A stretch of 64,000 nucleotides of DNA, taken from positions 93,676,233-93,740,232 of the forward strand of contig OY804588.1 of NCBI GenBank assembly GCA_963680875.1, in the 5' to 3' direction. Numbering within the stretch: position 1 is the first letter of the stretch; every line of letters begins with the position of its first letter. A model generated the notes under the pieces. It searched no databases. It saw only the letters and a list, made by a program, of their open reading frames with translations, and was not told the origin of the DNA. Both the position numbers and the translations under genes were made by a program. This DNA is from Bathymodiolus brooksi (lineage: Eukaryota; Mollusca; Bivalvia; Mytilida; Modiolidae). This document shows, piece by piece, positions 32,681 to 44,800 of this stretch.

Positions 32681-32819
32681 GTCAATATTACATATGATTT
32701 CTTTTGAAAATAAGAGTTTTATTTAGTTTTTTGTAATACTCTTATTCATTCATTGTGGAAACATTGCTTTATAGTTAGCTATTGGAGAAAGGACGTTCAA
32801 TTTTTCGTCTATCGAGGTA

Positions 32820-32862
32820 TGTGTGTGTGTGTGGAGGGGGGAGGGGGTGGGGGTTCTGGTAT
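32820..32862 (+). repeat. (TG)n followed by G-rich tract
   Basis: gtgtgtgtgtgtgtg is followed by ggaggggggagggggtgggg. The G runs satisfy a G-quadruplex pattern. Confidence 0.85.
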
Positions 32863-33811
32863 TTGACGCATAACTTATTATTATTATAGATCTAACGATT
32901 GCACAGTTATCAAAATTCACACTTGGTACATTTTGCATTCAATTTTATCTACAAACAGGCAATTTTTACCTGTCTGTTTATATTTAGCAAGTCTAGACAC
33001 TAATATTAATTCGTGAAAAGCAATAAAGACATACAAGTTGTAACCTTGGCGACTGTAACAGGAAATAATATAAATAAACGTGATAAAGGTTGAACATTAA
33101 AGGAAAACTCCATTCAGTTGAACAATTGTTATAATTCAATACATTGTAACTTTTTATTCGTAAATAACTAATTATTAAATAAAAAAACACCATTATTAAC
33201 ATTAATATACCCAGTTAGAAATATGATTATTTGGAATTTCCTGTCGTAGTGTAAGCGGCCATGACACCTCTTCATGTGACGTCACGGAGACAGTAGTCAT
33301 GTTAGTTGAATAAATAAATAAATTTTGACTCTTCCCAACATCGAGCCCTTTTGGTTTTGTTATAATATCAGATCAACTGCAATATATGTTAACAATTTGT
33401 ATATCGTCCTAATTTTTTTTCTTAATATTCCCATCCCATGTTACATTTTCATAAAACAAATGAGTTTATTTGCATTTGGGGGGGGGTATCTACGTATAAT
33501 GTTATGCGTACATATGCTTTTTTCTTTTTTGTCGCCAATGCTGTCGTACTTTTCCGTGTTTTTCGTGGTCACTGGTCGGTAATTACAAAAAAAAATCTTT
33601 TCACACTTTCCCTTTTAGTTAGTGCAATAAAATGATTGACATGAACACGGCTCTTTCGGATGAGCTTTAATTGCAGGTATAATCCGAGAATTGATTATGC
33701 CTTTTGTCTCCTCACATTGAAGAGTTACGAAAAATGGCGATCCCCATTATTTGGTGCTACATGCAACTTCAATGACCAAATTCTACCTTACGGTATACTA
33801 TTTTTAACATT
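32863..33811. other. Spacer without recognised feature
   Basis: Includes a g-run at about 33478-33486 and a tgacgtca site at about 33279. Open frames of 65-85 codons are unrecognised. Confidence 0.5.
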
Positions 33812-34392
33812 CATTAAAGAGGCATTAGCTACGATTTTGACCAAAAAATTATATATTTTGGAAATTGGTAAATAGCTTTAAAATGATGAAATAAAGGTAA
33901 ATATTTCCCATTAAACAGCTTATCGTACCACTTTTCGCCTTTTGAGAACGAAAATTACCATCGATTTATTATTTCCTTGCAAGCAAATAATTTGACCTCG
34001 CTTTCTCCGTATGCAACTGACCTTACTAGTAACAGGTAAAAACGAATAATTTGTATTTTGTCGCTTATTAACTGCAAACTTGCATGGTTCTTTATCCGTA
34101 ATTAACGCCGACTAAAAGCAGATTCACAAAAAATAAGAAATAATTGCATTGTTGTACTGATTTAATGACGATTCGGCAAATTCCGTAAACAATGCCGATA
34201 ATTAATAAGATATGGCGTCCATTTCTTGAGCGATCTCAAAACACGATCAGTTGCACCTTTTTCCCCCGATGCGTGTACATTTCATAACATTTACAAGTTA
34301 CAGAAACACGTTTTATTAAGGCATCAATCATATCTGATAGTTTTTATGGGTAACAAAAATTTACGATTTTGGCTGATAATACCCCTTTAACA
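33812..34392. mobile_element. Possible MITE of about 580 bp with imperfect inverted ends
   Basis: The left end attaaagaggcattagctac and the complemented right end gttaaaggggtattatcagc share ttaaagRggYatta, and nearby both carry a cgattttg-type motif. I recall similar ends in other molluscan repeats. The target duplication is not clear. Confidence 0.45.
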
Positions 34393-34824
34393 CAAATGTC
34401 TTTTATTTACTATCATTTAAATTTTCACGCTAACTTGTTAAGACCATGGCGTTTTCCTTTAATATATAATTTGTTGTTGACATGTATACACGTGCTTTTG
34501 TAACACGTGGCAGAGCCAACATTACGAAATCGACAGTAATAAATATGATATATGCATTAAAATGAAAATGATATGATGATCTTGAGAATATCAGCTTTTA
34601 CTTAAACTTTATACACACAAAATAACTTCGTATGGAATTAGCATTATGATTGTTGATAATTGTTTGAGCTTATTAAGAAAACAAGATTGAAAGGGTATTT
34701 TGTTCTTGAACCCACCGGGACAGTATGCTTATTTCAATGACTGATACACGATTTTACCTGACGGTTGTTTTATAACAGGCAGAAATTGCTTAGCCTTCTT
34801 GAGAACCTGGGTGAACCACCGGTT
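34393..34824. other. Spacer without recognised feature
   Basis: AT-rich until a short ctgggtgaaccaccggtttt lead-in to the next array. Confidence 0.5.
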
Positions 34825-35549
34825 TTGGTGGGGTCTGTGTTGGTGGGGTCTGTGTTGGTGAGGTCTGTGTTGGTGAGGTCTGTGTTGGTGGGGTCTGTGT
34901 TGGTGAGGTCTGTGTTGGTGGGGTCTGTGTTGGTGAGGTCTGTGTTGGTGAGGTCTGTGTTGGTGGGGTCTGTGTTGGTGGGGTCTGTGTTGGTGAGGTC
35001 TGTGTTGGTGAGGTCTGTGTTGGTGAGGTTTGTGTTGGTGGGGTCTGTGTTGGTGAGGTCTGTGTTGGTGAGGTCTGTGTTGGTGGGGTCTGTGTTGGTG
35101 AGGTCTGTGTTGGTGAGGCCTGTGCTGGTGAGGTCTGTGTTGGTGAGGTCTGTGTTGGTGAGGTCTGTGTTGGTGAGGTCTGTGCTGGTGGGGTCTGTGT
35201 TGGTGAGGTCTGTGTTGGTGGGGTCTGTGTTGGTGAGGTCTGTGTTGGTGAGGTCTGTGTTGGTGAGGTCTGTGTTGGTGAGGTCTGTGTTGGTGAGGTC
35301 TGTGCTGGTGGGGTCTGTGTTGGTGAGGTCTGTGTTGGTGGGGTCTGTGTTGGTGAGGTCTGTGTTGGTGAGGTCTGTGTTGGTGGGGTCTGTGTTGGTG
35401 AGGTCTGTGTTGGTGAGGTCTGTGTTGGTTAGGTCTGTGTTGGTGGGGTCTGTGTTGGTGAGGTCTGTGTTGGTGAGGTCTGTGTTGGTGAGGTCTGTGT
35501 TGGTGAGGTCTGTGTTGGTGGGGTCTGTGTTGGTGAGGTCTGTGTTGGT
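34825..35549. repeat. 15-bp minisatellite, about 48 copies in register
   Basis: The unit is gtgttggtgaggtct, with a two-state position (gaggtct or ggggtct) and rare gtgctgg, aggcct, aggttt and gttagg variants. No indels. The 5-residue V(R/G)SVL-type repeat in translation follows from the unit length. Confidence 0.97.
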
Positions 35550-35577
35550 ATTATCTAACGTTTATTCCTTGATCTAT

Positions 35578-35611
35578 AAAGCTAACCACCGCAATATAAC
35601 CAAAATATTGC
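35578..35611 (+). mobile_element. SINE 3'-domain fragment at the start of an array
   Basis: aagctaaccaccgcaatata followed by accaaaatattgctgaa aligns with the SINE 3' domain (aaactgaccgccacgatata, actgaaatattgttgaa). The 39-bp array starts where the SINE would read aagtggcg. Confidence 0.65.
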
Positions 35612-36195
35612 TGAACCCATGGATCCATAACACTATCAATATACTTGCACTGAACCCATGGATCCATAACACTATAAATATACTTGCACTGAACCCATGG
35701 ATCCATAACACTATAAATATACTTGCACTGAACCCATGGATCCATAACACTATAAATATATTTATACTGAACCCATGGATCCATAACACTATAAATATAC
35801 TTGCACTGAACCCATGGATCCATAACACTATAAATATACTTGCACTGAACCCATGGATCCATAACACTATAAATATACTTGCACTGAACCCATGGATCCA
35901 TAACACTATAAATATACTTGCACTGAACCCATGGATCCATAACACTATAAATATACTTGCATTGAACCCATGGATCCATAACACTATAAATATACTTGCA
36001 CTGAACCCATGGATCCATAACACTATAAATATACTTGCACTGAACCCATGGATCCATAACACTATAAATATACTTGCACTGAACCCATGGATCCATAACA
36101 CTATAAATATACTTGCACTGAACCCATGGATCCATAACACTATAAATATACTTGCACTGAACCCATGGATCCATAACACTATAAATATACTTGCA
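35612..36195. repeat. 39-bp minisatellite, 15 copies
   Basis: The unit starts tgaacccatggatccataac and continues actataaatatacttgcac. It is very homogeneous; one unit has tttatac and the first has tatcaat. Frames are open on both strands because the unit is 13 codons. Confidence 0.97.
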
Positions 36196-37124
36196 TGGTA
36201 TTTGTAGAGCATTCTGTGAATATTATTACATTCAAGCTTTCAAAATAACCAATTGAATATTTCATAAAAACTTTCGATATATTGTAATTTGCACATGCGT
36301 ATTGTGTGACACATTAAGGACATCATTCCTATGTGATTTTCCTGTATTTATACAGGACCGTGAAGTAAACTGTTCTCTTTGTTTCTCAGCATATTCATGT
36401 TTCCCTGAAAAAGATACTAAAAATAAGCATCTATCGAATTTGACTTAAATAAATTGTCACAAACCGATGAGGTAGTGTCCAAGACAATCCGCAGCTCGGG
36501 ATAAAAATAATAATATCCTGTCAGCTCATGCTTCAGCTCATGGTGTCAATGAATTATTTCTTAATTCGAAATAAAAATATGTTAAAATTACTGGACGAAA
36601 CTGTAGAATATTCTGTGTTTTAATTTTTCTTTAGATTAAATTGGACAAGAAACAAAACGTGTATTTGCAATGTACTAGATAAATATGCATTCTAGCATAA
36701 CGTCTTTCATTGGTTATATCATCAATGCCGTGATTAAATTACCATTATATTATGCTTCACACATGCATATCATGACAGGTCAAATTATCGACATCTGGCA
36801 TTTTCTTAGAGATACATATATTAATATACCACTGTTGTTTCCTTACATATTTACTTTTTCGGCAAAAATACTAATTTACAAAATTAAAATGTATCGACAT
36901 TAACATTTGTTAACTGAAGAATCGTACGCGCAGGTAATATACCAGCTGGTTACACGTTTAATTTAAATATTGTTGTCACTTTTATTTGCTTATCTGCCAA
37001 TGTCAGTAACTTACTTGCCACTCAGGATATTTGAATGTAAAATAGAAACAAAAGCCGTGGTGGATTTTGCTATGAAATGCTTCTCTTAAACTGCTTTCCG
37101 ATTGCATTTTACCATGGGTAACAT
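36196..37124. other. Spacer without recognised feature
   Basis: Chance frames of 63-72 codons only. Confidence 0.5.
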
Positions 37125-37445
37125 TTTGTGTTTGCATGACAAGTTTGAAGATAACAAAGAGGTAATTAGAAGCAGTCAACCAAAGGACAGACAATCAAAT
37201 GCCCCCCCCCCCCCCAAAAGACATTAGGACGAATTACAATAATCTATCAAACACTACACAGAAATTTACAGAGCGAGCAACACGAATCCCACTCAAGACC
37301 GGGGGTGAATTCATGTGCTCCGGAAGGGGGAAGGATAAGCAGTTCCTGTTCCACTAGTGGTTCCCGTCGTGTTACTCTTGCTACAAACCCGGTGATATGT
37401 CATGAATGAGGAAAGGACCGGATTGTGATTACGACAATCGGATTA
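37125..37445 (+). mobile_element. DR2 dispersed repeat, copy 3
   Basis: gacaagtttgaagataacaa, then aaaggacagacaatcaaatg, a c-run, acacgaatcccactcaagac, gctccggaaggggg, aagcagttcctgttccacta, cccgtcgtgttactcttg and a gtgattacgacaatcggat segment. It is the most complete DR2 3' end in the window. Confidence 0.78.
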
Positions 37446-37549
37446 TATAGACATAGTAATTGTCTTTAACTAACATATTATTCCTTCCTAGTTAGTAGTA
37501 AGTTAACTACGGTCATTCGTTGGCCCTGTTATTGTACTGTCTATGTTTA

Positions 37550-37660
37550 TGTTGTTATTCGTTTTTGTTGTAATATGTGATCTTTATGAGTGGCACCGAA
37601 CATGTGCAGTTTTTTTTAGTTTGTTTATACATGGATATGTATTGTCATCGATGATTTATG
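37550..37660 (+). mobile_element. DR3 dispersed repeat, copy 2
   Basis: gttgtaatatgtgatcttta, then tgagtggcaccgaacatgtg and ggatatgtattgtcatc. Confidence 0.65.
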
Positions 37661-38104
37661 GTGGCAACAGTAAAACTTTAGTTTTATCCTTTGCTATCGA
37701 TCAGAAAGGATAAAATGTTACCAATGTTATAATATCCAACAAACTTGTGGCTTCCATGATTTATTTCTTAATTGTAACATGTATGGTTTTTTTTTCTTTT
37801 GGTGTTTTTTTGGCTTATACACCAGAATGTAAGAATGTAAGCAACAGCTATGAACTATGAAATAATACACTCAGATACGAGATATTGCACACTTTAAATC
37901 TGAGCTGTAGTTTTTATATAATCAACGACATAGATGTGATATTACATGGCCTCATGGTAGAAATTATTTATACCACGGTTTTCCGAGTTAAAATGTTAAA
38001 CAAGATTGCACTTGTCATTCGATTATTTAACGGTTTAAATCGGTAAAACCGTGGTATAAATATTATTTATATCAGTTACGTACTATATAAATATGAATAG
38101 TATT
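37661..38104. other. Spacer with a short inverted repeat
   Basis: gaaattatttataccacggt (about 37961) and accgtggtataaatattatt (about 38047) form an inverted pair of about 20 bp enclosing about 70 bp. Nothing else is seen. Confidence 0.55.
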
Positions 38105-38515
38105 TACTTTGCATTTTGTATATTATTGTTTACCCTTTTTCTTTTGGCCATTGAATTTCCTGTCCTTCTTCGAATTACGGTTTCGGAGATATCTACCTGT
38201 GCAATCAGTACCTATTACCACAAAAAGTGTGAGTTCGAATCCCGTTCATGGCGGGGCGTACTCCATACAGCCATTATGTTTCTCAGTGACTTGCGACAGG
38301 TCGGTGGTTTCACCGAGTACTCCGGTTTCCTCTATCATTAAAACTGACCGCCACGATATAACTGAAATATTGTTGAAAGTGGCGTTAAAATACCATACGC
38401 CACCACCACCTGTCTAATGTTTGGCAGATCAGTGTTTGCCCTTTTTCATTTGGCTATTGTATTGATCGTCCTTCTTCTATTTACGGCTTTTGATTACCCG
38501 TTTGGGGTCTTCAGA
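38105..38515. mobile_element. Two DR2 5' segments flanking a SINE-C
   Basis: 38105-38185 (cccttttcttttggccattg, ccttcttcgaattacggttt) and 38415-38515 (ccctttttcatttggctatt, tgatcgtccttcttctattt, acggcttttgattacccgtt) are two diverged DR2 minus-strand segments on either side of the SINE at 38190-38395. Confidence 0.65.
38190..38395 (+). mobile_element. SINE-C copy
   Basis: tacctgtgcaatcagtacct, a good B box (gtgagttcgaatcccgttc), cagtgacttgcgacaggtcg, gagtactccggtttcctc, ctgaccgccacgatataact and gaaagtggcgttaaaatacc. The first part of the head is missing. Confidence 0.85.
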
Positions 38516-38619
38516 CATGTCTTATACTTGTGTTATATGTAACACCCTGTACAAACACATGTTATGGGAAATTGTATTGGCTACTGAACATGCACGTTTT
38601 AATTTTTCAAATTGTCAAT

Positions 38620-39262
38620 ATCCATTTTATGTTTTGTGGTGATATGTGGTGATATCCAATTTAAGTTTTGTGGTGATATGTGGTGATATCCATTTTATGT
38701 TTTGTGGTGATATGTGGTGATATGCATTTTATGCTATGTGGTGATTTGCATTTTATGTTTTGTGATGATATGTGGCGATATGCATTTTATGTTTTGTGGT
38801 GATATGTGGTGATATGCATTTTATGTTTTGTGATGCTATGTGGTGATATGCATTTTATGTTTTGTGATGATATGTGGTGATATGCATTTTATGTTTTGTG
38901 ATGATATGTGGTGATATGCATTTTATGTTTTGTGGTGATATGTGGTGATATGCATTTTATGTTTTGTGATGATATGTGGTGATATGCATTTTATGTTTTG
39001 TGATGATATGTGGTGATATGCATTTTATGTTTTGTGGTGATATGTGGTGATATGCGTTTTATGTTATGTGGTGATTTGCATTTTATGTTTTGTGATGATA
39101 TGTGGTGATATGCATTTTATGTTTTGTGATAATATGTGGTGATATGCATTTTATGTTTTGTGATGATATGTGGTGATATGCATTTTATGTTTTGTGGTGA
39201 TATGCATTTTATGTTTTGTGATGATATGTGGTGATATGCAATTTATGCTTTGTGGTAATATG
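38620..39262. repeat. 34-bp minisatellite, about 18 copies
   Basis: The unit starts tgtggtgatatgcattttat and continues gttttgtgatgata, with shortened units at about 38740, 39070 and 39200. It ends in ttgtggtaatatgttgtctt, the DR3 start, so the unit looks like an amplified DR3 5' segment. Confidence 0.92.
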
Positions 39263-39335
39263 TTGTCTTTATGAGTGGAAGCGAATATGTGCAGGTTTTG
39301 CATAGTTTGTTTTATATGTATTGTCATTAGCCATC
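39262..39335 (+). mobile_element. DR3 dispersed repeat, copy 3
   Basis: tgagtggaagcgaatatgtg, then caggttttgcatagtttgtt and atgtattgtcattagcc directly after the 34-bp array. Confidence 0.7.
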
Positions 39336-39984
39336 CAGTTATCAAGAGGGGAGTGTTAGTAATAATTTATGGTGAAGATATAGGTATATAGGTACAAAAA
39401 ATTAATTAATATGATTTGCAATAACAATACATGTGAACATCCTGCTTATTGGAACGATCAACAAAAACTGTTAGGAGCATGTCGCTTTTGAGTTTTGGGG
39501 AAAAGGTATGTACTCCATAGGAAATTACAGAACTTGAATATGAATAATATATTTCTTTTTATAATTCTGAGGCAATTAGTACGAATTATGTTAAAGACAT
39601 AGGTACACAAACTTAATTAATATCATAAACCACAAAAGTATGCAGGTAAATTATGAATAAATAAAGTTTAACATGTCGTGAACTCATTTTATGAGACAAA
39701 AGGGGTGTTTAATTGCAAACTTTTCATATTGTTCAGTGCAATTGAGGCATAGCTGTGAGGAAGCAATTGCTTATTGTGTTAAAAAGGCAGCTTCATAGTT
39801 ATAATATATAGGAGAAAACTATTAGTTTTCTTTCATTATACAATCTGAACCCAACAGTTGTGAGGAAATTGTGTCAAATATCACCAATGCATGAAAGGGG
39901 AAACCTTAGGAACTGCTTTCAATAATAAACATATCTAATAAATCATGTCAATGCCAAAATTCTCGGGGATTAATAGTCCACAAA
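39336..39984. other. Spacer with a short duplication
   Basis: ataggtacaaaaaattaatt (39390) and ataggtacacaaacttaatt (39599) are related. No gene. Confidence 0.5.
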
Positions 39985-40140
39985 CAGAGGTATTGATCCA
40001 GTATTAGTAATAAAAACATAGATATCTAATTTAGTATACACTACGCTTTTCTGGAACAATTTTTATCAGGAACGTTCAAAGTCAAATTATATTTGGAAAT
40101 TTTTGAGAGCATAAAACAAAAAGGCCTAAACATGTAACAA
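39985..40140 (-). mobile_element. DR1 dispersed repeat, copy E, minus strand
   Basis: The complement reads catgtttaggcctttttgtt, then gaacgttcctgataaaaatt, gttccagaaaagcgtagtgt, atactaaattagatatctat and gtttttatt. No array is attached: this is a simple copy. Confidence 0.75.
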
Positions 40141-40261
40141 ACTCGATTATTATTTAGTAGAATCAAGCACCACGACGGTGACACTAGTGGAGCAGAAACT
40201 GCTTACCTTTCCAATGCACATGAGTACATCTCCGGCTTTTGGTGGGGCTCGTAATGCTTTA

Positions 40262-40392
40262 TCTTTCGTGTTCTGCATAATGTTTTGCAAATCGTTGTTT
40301 GTCCTTTTTTTCTTTTTCTTTAGGGCATTGTCTTGGCCCTCCTTCTTCGACTTACGGATTCTGATTGCCCCTCTGGATCTGCATCCTCCTCC
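40262..40392 (-). mobile_element. DR2 5' segment, minus strand
   Basis: ttttgcaaatcgttgtttgt, tctttagggcattgtcttgg, ccctccttcttcgacttacg and gattctgattgcccctctgg. Same piece as 19985-20095. Confidence 0.72.
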
Positions 40393-40683
40393 ATAATAGC
40401 AATTTACATTTTGCATATAAACAAATTCAATTAGCGTTTCCTCTAAAACAATATTATAATCATCTTTTTTTTCTTATTTTTCTAGATCCCATTTGATAAC
40501 GAAAATGCATCTAGTTTCTCCGCTACGCAGTAATACCTCTTGTTTCTCAAATACTCTCCGGAAGCACACAGCGTCATTTCCACGTTAATGGATTACTCGT
40601 CAAGATTGTCATGGTGTTGTGCGTATGATGCTCCGTTATAGAGGTGTGAGACCATGTTTTAGATGACGTATTATTGTAAAAAC

Positions 40684-40927
40684 TTTAGGGCCCGGGTGGC
40701 TATATGAGTTAGGTAGGTAGGATTACCTAGCAACTCATACAAGCCTATCACCAATACGGCGTGGGTGCACTCGACTCGCAGCCGCAAGTGATAAAGTTTA
40801 CCACTTGCTTGCCCATGGACGGTGGTTCTCTCCGGGTACTCAGGCTTCTTCCACCACTATAACTGGTCGCCATGATATAGCTGAAATATTGTTGAAAGTG
40901 GCGTTAAACACCAAAAATCAAATCAAT
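40684..40927 (+). mobile_element. SINE-A copy lacking its B box, with 17-bp target duplication
   Basis: Head agggcccgggtggctatatg. The B-box region is deleted: cggcgtgggt runs straight into gcactcgactcgcag, removing about 30 bp. The 3' domain is intact (catgatatagctgaaatatt, gaaagtggcgttaaacacc). cgtattattgtaaaaac (40667-40683) and cgtattattgtaagaac (40928-40944) flank it: 16 of 17 bases match. Confidence 0.93.
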
Positions 40928-41027
40928 CGTATTATTGTAAGAACATGTTGCTGCAAAGAATTGAGGTTGACGTTAAGCCACATTAAACCCATTAAGCAAA
41001 GCAAATCATTAATATAACTTATGTGGA

Positions 41028-41330
41028 ATACAATTTCAACATGCTACCATTACAAAATAATCTTGAGCATTTTGGTTCACTTAATTATGTTTACTATATG
41101 ACTGGTTTTAAAAATGAAGAAGAAAGTTATCAAAGAAATATATATTATTGTAAAGATCATTTGTTAAACATTGAGTATATAATATCCATTCAACATGGCT
41201 CCCATTGCAAAAAATCCTGAGTAAATGGTTCACTTAATTCTGTTTGTTATACGACTGGTTTCAGAAATGAAGAAGAAGAAAAATATCTAAGAAATATAAC
41301 TTTTTGTACAGATCTTTAATTAAACGTTGA
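41028..41330. repeat. Diverged tandem duplication of about 155 bp
   Basis: The two halves share catgctaccattacaaaat / catggctcccattgcaaaaa, then ggttcacttaatt, actggtttt/actggtttc, gaaatataXXtttttgtA-type sequence and gatcattt/gatcttta. The first half is open for 65 codons; the second is not in frame throughout. Confidence 0.7.
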
Positions 41331-41696
41331 CAGACCTCGTTTTACCGTATAACAGCCATTTTAAATGTTCTGAAGCCACAACTCAATAATTCTAATTTTA
41401 TACTCCAGTGACCATTTATAATTTACTTTCTTAATTAATAGACAAACAAACAAATTAAATGTAAACAATCCAAATGGATTTCTGCTTCATGTCAGATGAT
41501 TGTAGACAATAAATCTGAAACTGAAAATATGATAAAACACACCTTTGTACCATCAAAAGGATTTATTCAGAACAACAAATGCACAAATGCATGCATCAAT
41601 TAGCTGCACTTAATTCAATGGGATAGAGACAGTTGTTGTTGTATAATCTGTTATTTCATACTCGTCAATTTTGTATCTCATTTGTTATATACTTAA
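41331..41696. other. Spacer without recognised feature
   Basis: AT-rich, with nothing recognised. Confidence 0.5.
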
Positions 41697-41832
41697 ATCA
41701 CTTCGGTGTTGTAGAGGTTAGTGTTCCTGTTTCAATTGCGGTACATCGTGGGTTCAATCCAAGGTCGGGTCAAAAGACAATAATATTGATATTGGCTATT
41801 TCTATGCTAAGAACGTAGCATTAGGAGATGGT

Positions 41833-44800
41833 AAGAGGAGTTATTGGATGATTCGACTATGATGATGTGTACTGTTGAGAGGAGTCATTGGATGGTTCGA
41901 CTATGATAATGTGTACTGTTGAGAGGAGTCATTGGATGGTTCGACTATGATAATGTGTACTGTTAACTGAGAGGAGTTATTGGGTGGTTCAACAATGATA
42001 ATGTGTCCTGTTGAAAGCAGTTATTGGATGGTTCGACAATGATAATGTGTCCTGTTGAGAGGAGTTATTGGATGATTCGATTATGATAATGTGTACTGTT
42101 AAGAGGAGTTATTGGGTGGTTCGACTATGATAATGTGTACTGTTAAGAGGAGTTATTGGGTGATTCGACTATGATCATGTGTACTGTTGAGAGGAGTTAT
42201 TGGATGATTCGACTATGATAATATGTGCTATTGAGAGGAGTTATTGGATGATTCGACTATGATAATGTGTGCTATTGAGAGGAGTTATTGGATGGTTCGG
42301 CAATGATAACGTGTACTGTTGAGAGGAGTTATTGGATTGTCCGACTATGATAACGTGTACTGTTGAGAGGAGTTATTGGATGGTTCGACTATGATAACGT
42401 GTACTGTTGAGAGGAGTTATTGGATGATTCGACTATGATAATGTGTACTGTTAAGAGGAGTTATTGGATGGTTTGACTATGATAACGTGTACTGTTGAGA
42501 GGAGTTATTGGATGGTTCGACTATGATAACGTGTACTGTTAAGAGGAGTTATTAGATGATTCGGCTATGATAATGTGTACTGTTGAGAGGAGTTATTGGA
42601 TGGTTTGACTATGATAACGTGTACTGTTGAGAGGAGTTATTGGATGGTTTGACTATGATAACGTGTACTGTTGAGAGGAGTTATTGGATGGTTCGACTAT
42701 GATAACGTGTACTGTTAAGAGGAGTTATTGGATGGTTTGACTATGATAACGTGTACTGTTGAGAGGAGTTATTGGATGGTTCGACTATGATAACGTGTAC
42801 TGTTAAGAGGAGTTATTAGATGATTCGGCTATGATAATGTGTACTGTTGAGAGGAGTTATTGGATGGTTTGACTATGATAACGTGTACTGTTGAGAGGAG
42901 TTATTGGATGGTTTGACTATGATAACGTGTACTGTTGAGAGGAGTTATTGGATGGTTCGACTATGATAACGTGTACTGTTAAGAGGAGTTATTAGATGAT
43001 TCGGCTATGATAATGTGTACTGTTGAGAGGAGTTATTGGATGGTTTGACTATGATAACGTGTACTGTTGAGAGGAGTTATTGGATGGTTCGACTATCATA
43101 ACGTGTACTGTTGAGAGGAGTTATTGGATGGTTTGACTATGATAACGTGTACTGTTGAGAGGAGTTATTGGATGGTTTGACTATGCTAACGTGTACTGTT
43201 GAGAGGAGTTATTGGATGGTTCGACTATGATAACGTGTACTGTTAAGAGGAGTTATTAGATGATTCGGCTATGATAATGTGTACTGTTGAGAGGAGTTAT
43301 TGGATGGTTTGACTATGATAACGTGTACTGTTGAGAGGAGTTATTGGATGGTTCGACTATGATAACGTGTACTGTTGAGAGGAGTTATTGGATGATTCGA
43401 CTATGATAATGTGTACTGTTGAGAGGAGTTATTGGATGATTCGACTATGATAATGTGTACTGTTGAGAGGAGTTATTGGATGGTTCGACTATGATAATGT
43501 GTACTGTTAAGAGGAGTTATTGGATGATTCGACTATGCTAATGTGTGCTATTGAGAGGAGTTATTGGATGATTCGGCTGTGATAATGTGTACTGTTAAGA
43601 GGAGTTATTAGATGATTCGGCTATGATAATGTGTACTGTTAAGAGGAGTTATTGGATGATTCGGCTATGATCATGTGTACTGTTAAGAGGAGTTATTGGA
43701 TGATTCGGCTATGATAATGTGTACTGCTAAGAGGAGTTATTAGATGATTCGGCTATGATCATGTGTACTGTTAAGAGGAGTTATTAGATGATTCGGCTAT
43801 GTTCATGTGTACTGTTAAGAGGAGTTATTGGATGATTCGGCTATGATCATGTGTACTGTTAAGAGGAGTTATTGGATGATTCGGCTATGATCATGTGTAC
43901 TGTTAAGAGGAGTTATTGGATGATTCGGCTATGATCATGTGTACTGTTAAGAGGAGTTATTGGATGATTCGGCTATGATCATGTGTACTGTTAAGAGGAG
44001 TTATTGGATGATTCGGCTATGATAACGTGTACTGTTAAGAGGAGTTATTGGATGATTCGGCTATGATCATGTGTACTGTTAAGAGGAGTTATTGGATGAT
44101 TAGGCTATGATCATGTGTACTGTTAAGAGGAGTTATTGGATGATTCGGCTATGATCATGTGTACTGTTAAGAGGAGTTATTGGATGATTCGGCTATGATC
44201 ATGTGTACTGTTAAGAGGAGTTATTGGATGATTCGGCTCTGATCATGTGTACTGTTAAGAGGAGTTATTGGATGATTCGGCTATGATAATGTGTACTGTT
44301 AAGAGGAGTTATTGGATGATTCGACTATGATAATGTGTACTGTTGAGAGAAGTTATTGGATGGTTCGACTATGATAATGTGTACTGTTAACTGAGAGGAG
44401 TTATTGGATGATTCGGCTATGATCATGTGTACTGTTAAGAGGAGTTATTGGATGATTCGACTATGCTAATGTGTGCTATTGAGAGGAGTTATTGGATGAT
44501 TCGGCTATGATAATGTGTACTGTTAAGAGGAGTTATTGGATGATTCGGCTATGATAATGTGTACTGTTAAGAGGAGTTATTGGATGATTCGGCTATGATA
44601 ATGTGTACTGTTAAGAGGAGTTATTGGATGATTCGGCTATGATAATGTGTACTGTTAAGAGGAGTTATTAGATGATTCGGCTATGATCATGTGTACTGTT
44701 AAGAGGAGTTATTGGATGATTCGGCTATGATCATGTGTACTGTTAAGAGGGGTTATTGGATGATTCGGCTATGATCATGTGTACTGTTAAGAGGAGTTAT

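Noticed and set aside
34765..36212. 480-codon plus-strand and 207/212-codon minus-strand frames
   Set aside because: Both strands are open because the 15-bp and 39-bp units are multiples of three. No domain, start context or splice structure.
41023..41220. 65-codon frame in the duplicated 155-bp segment
   Set aside because: The second copy of the segment does not keep the frame, which argues against coding.
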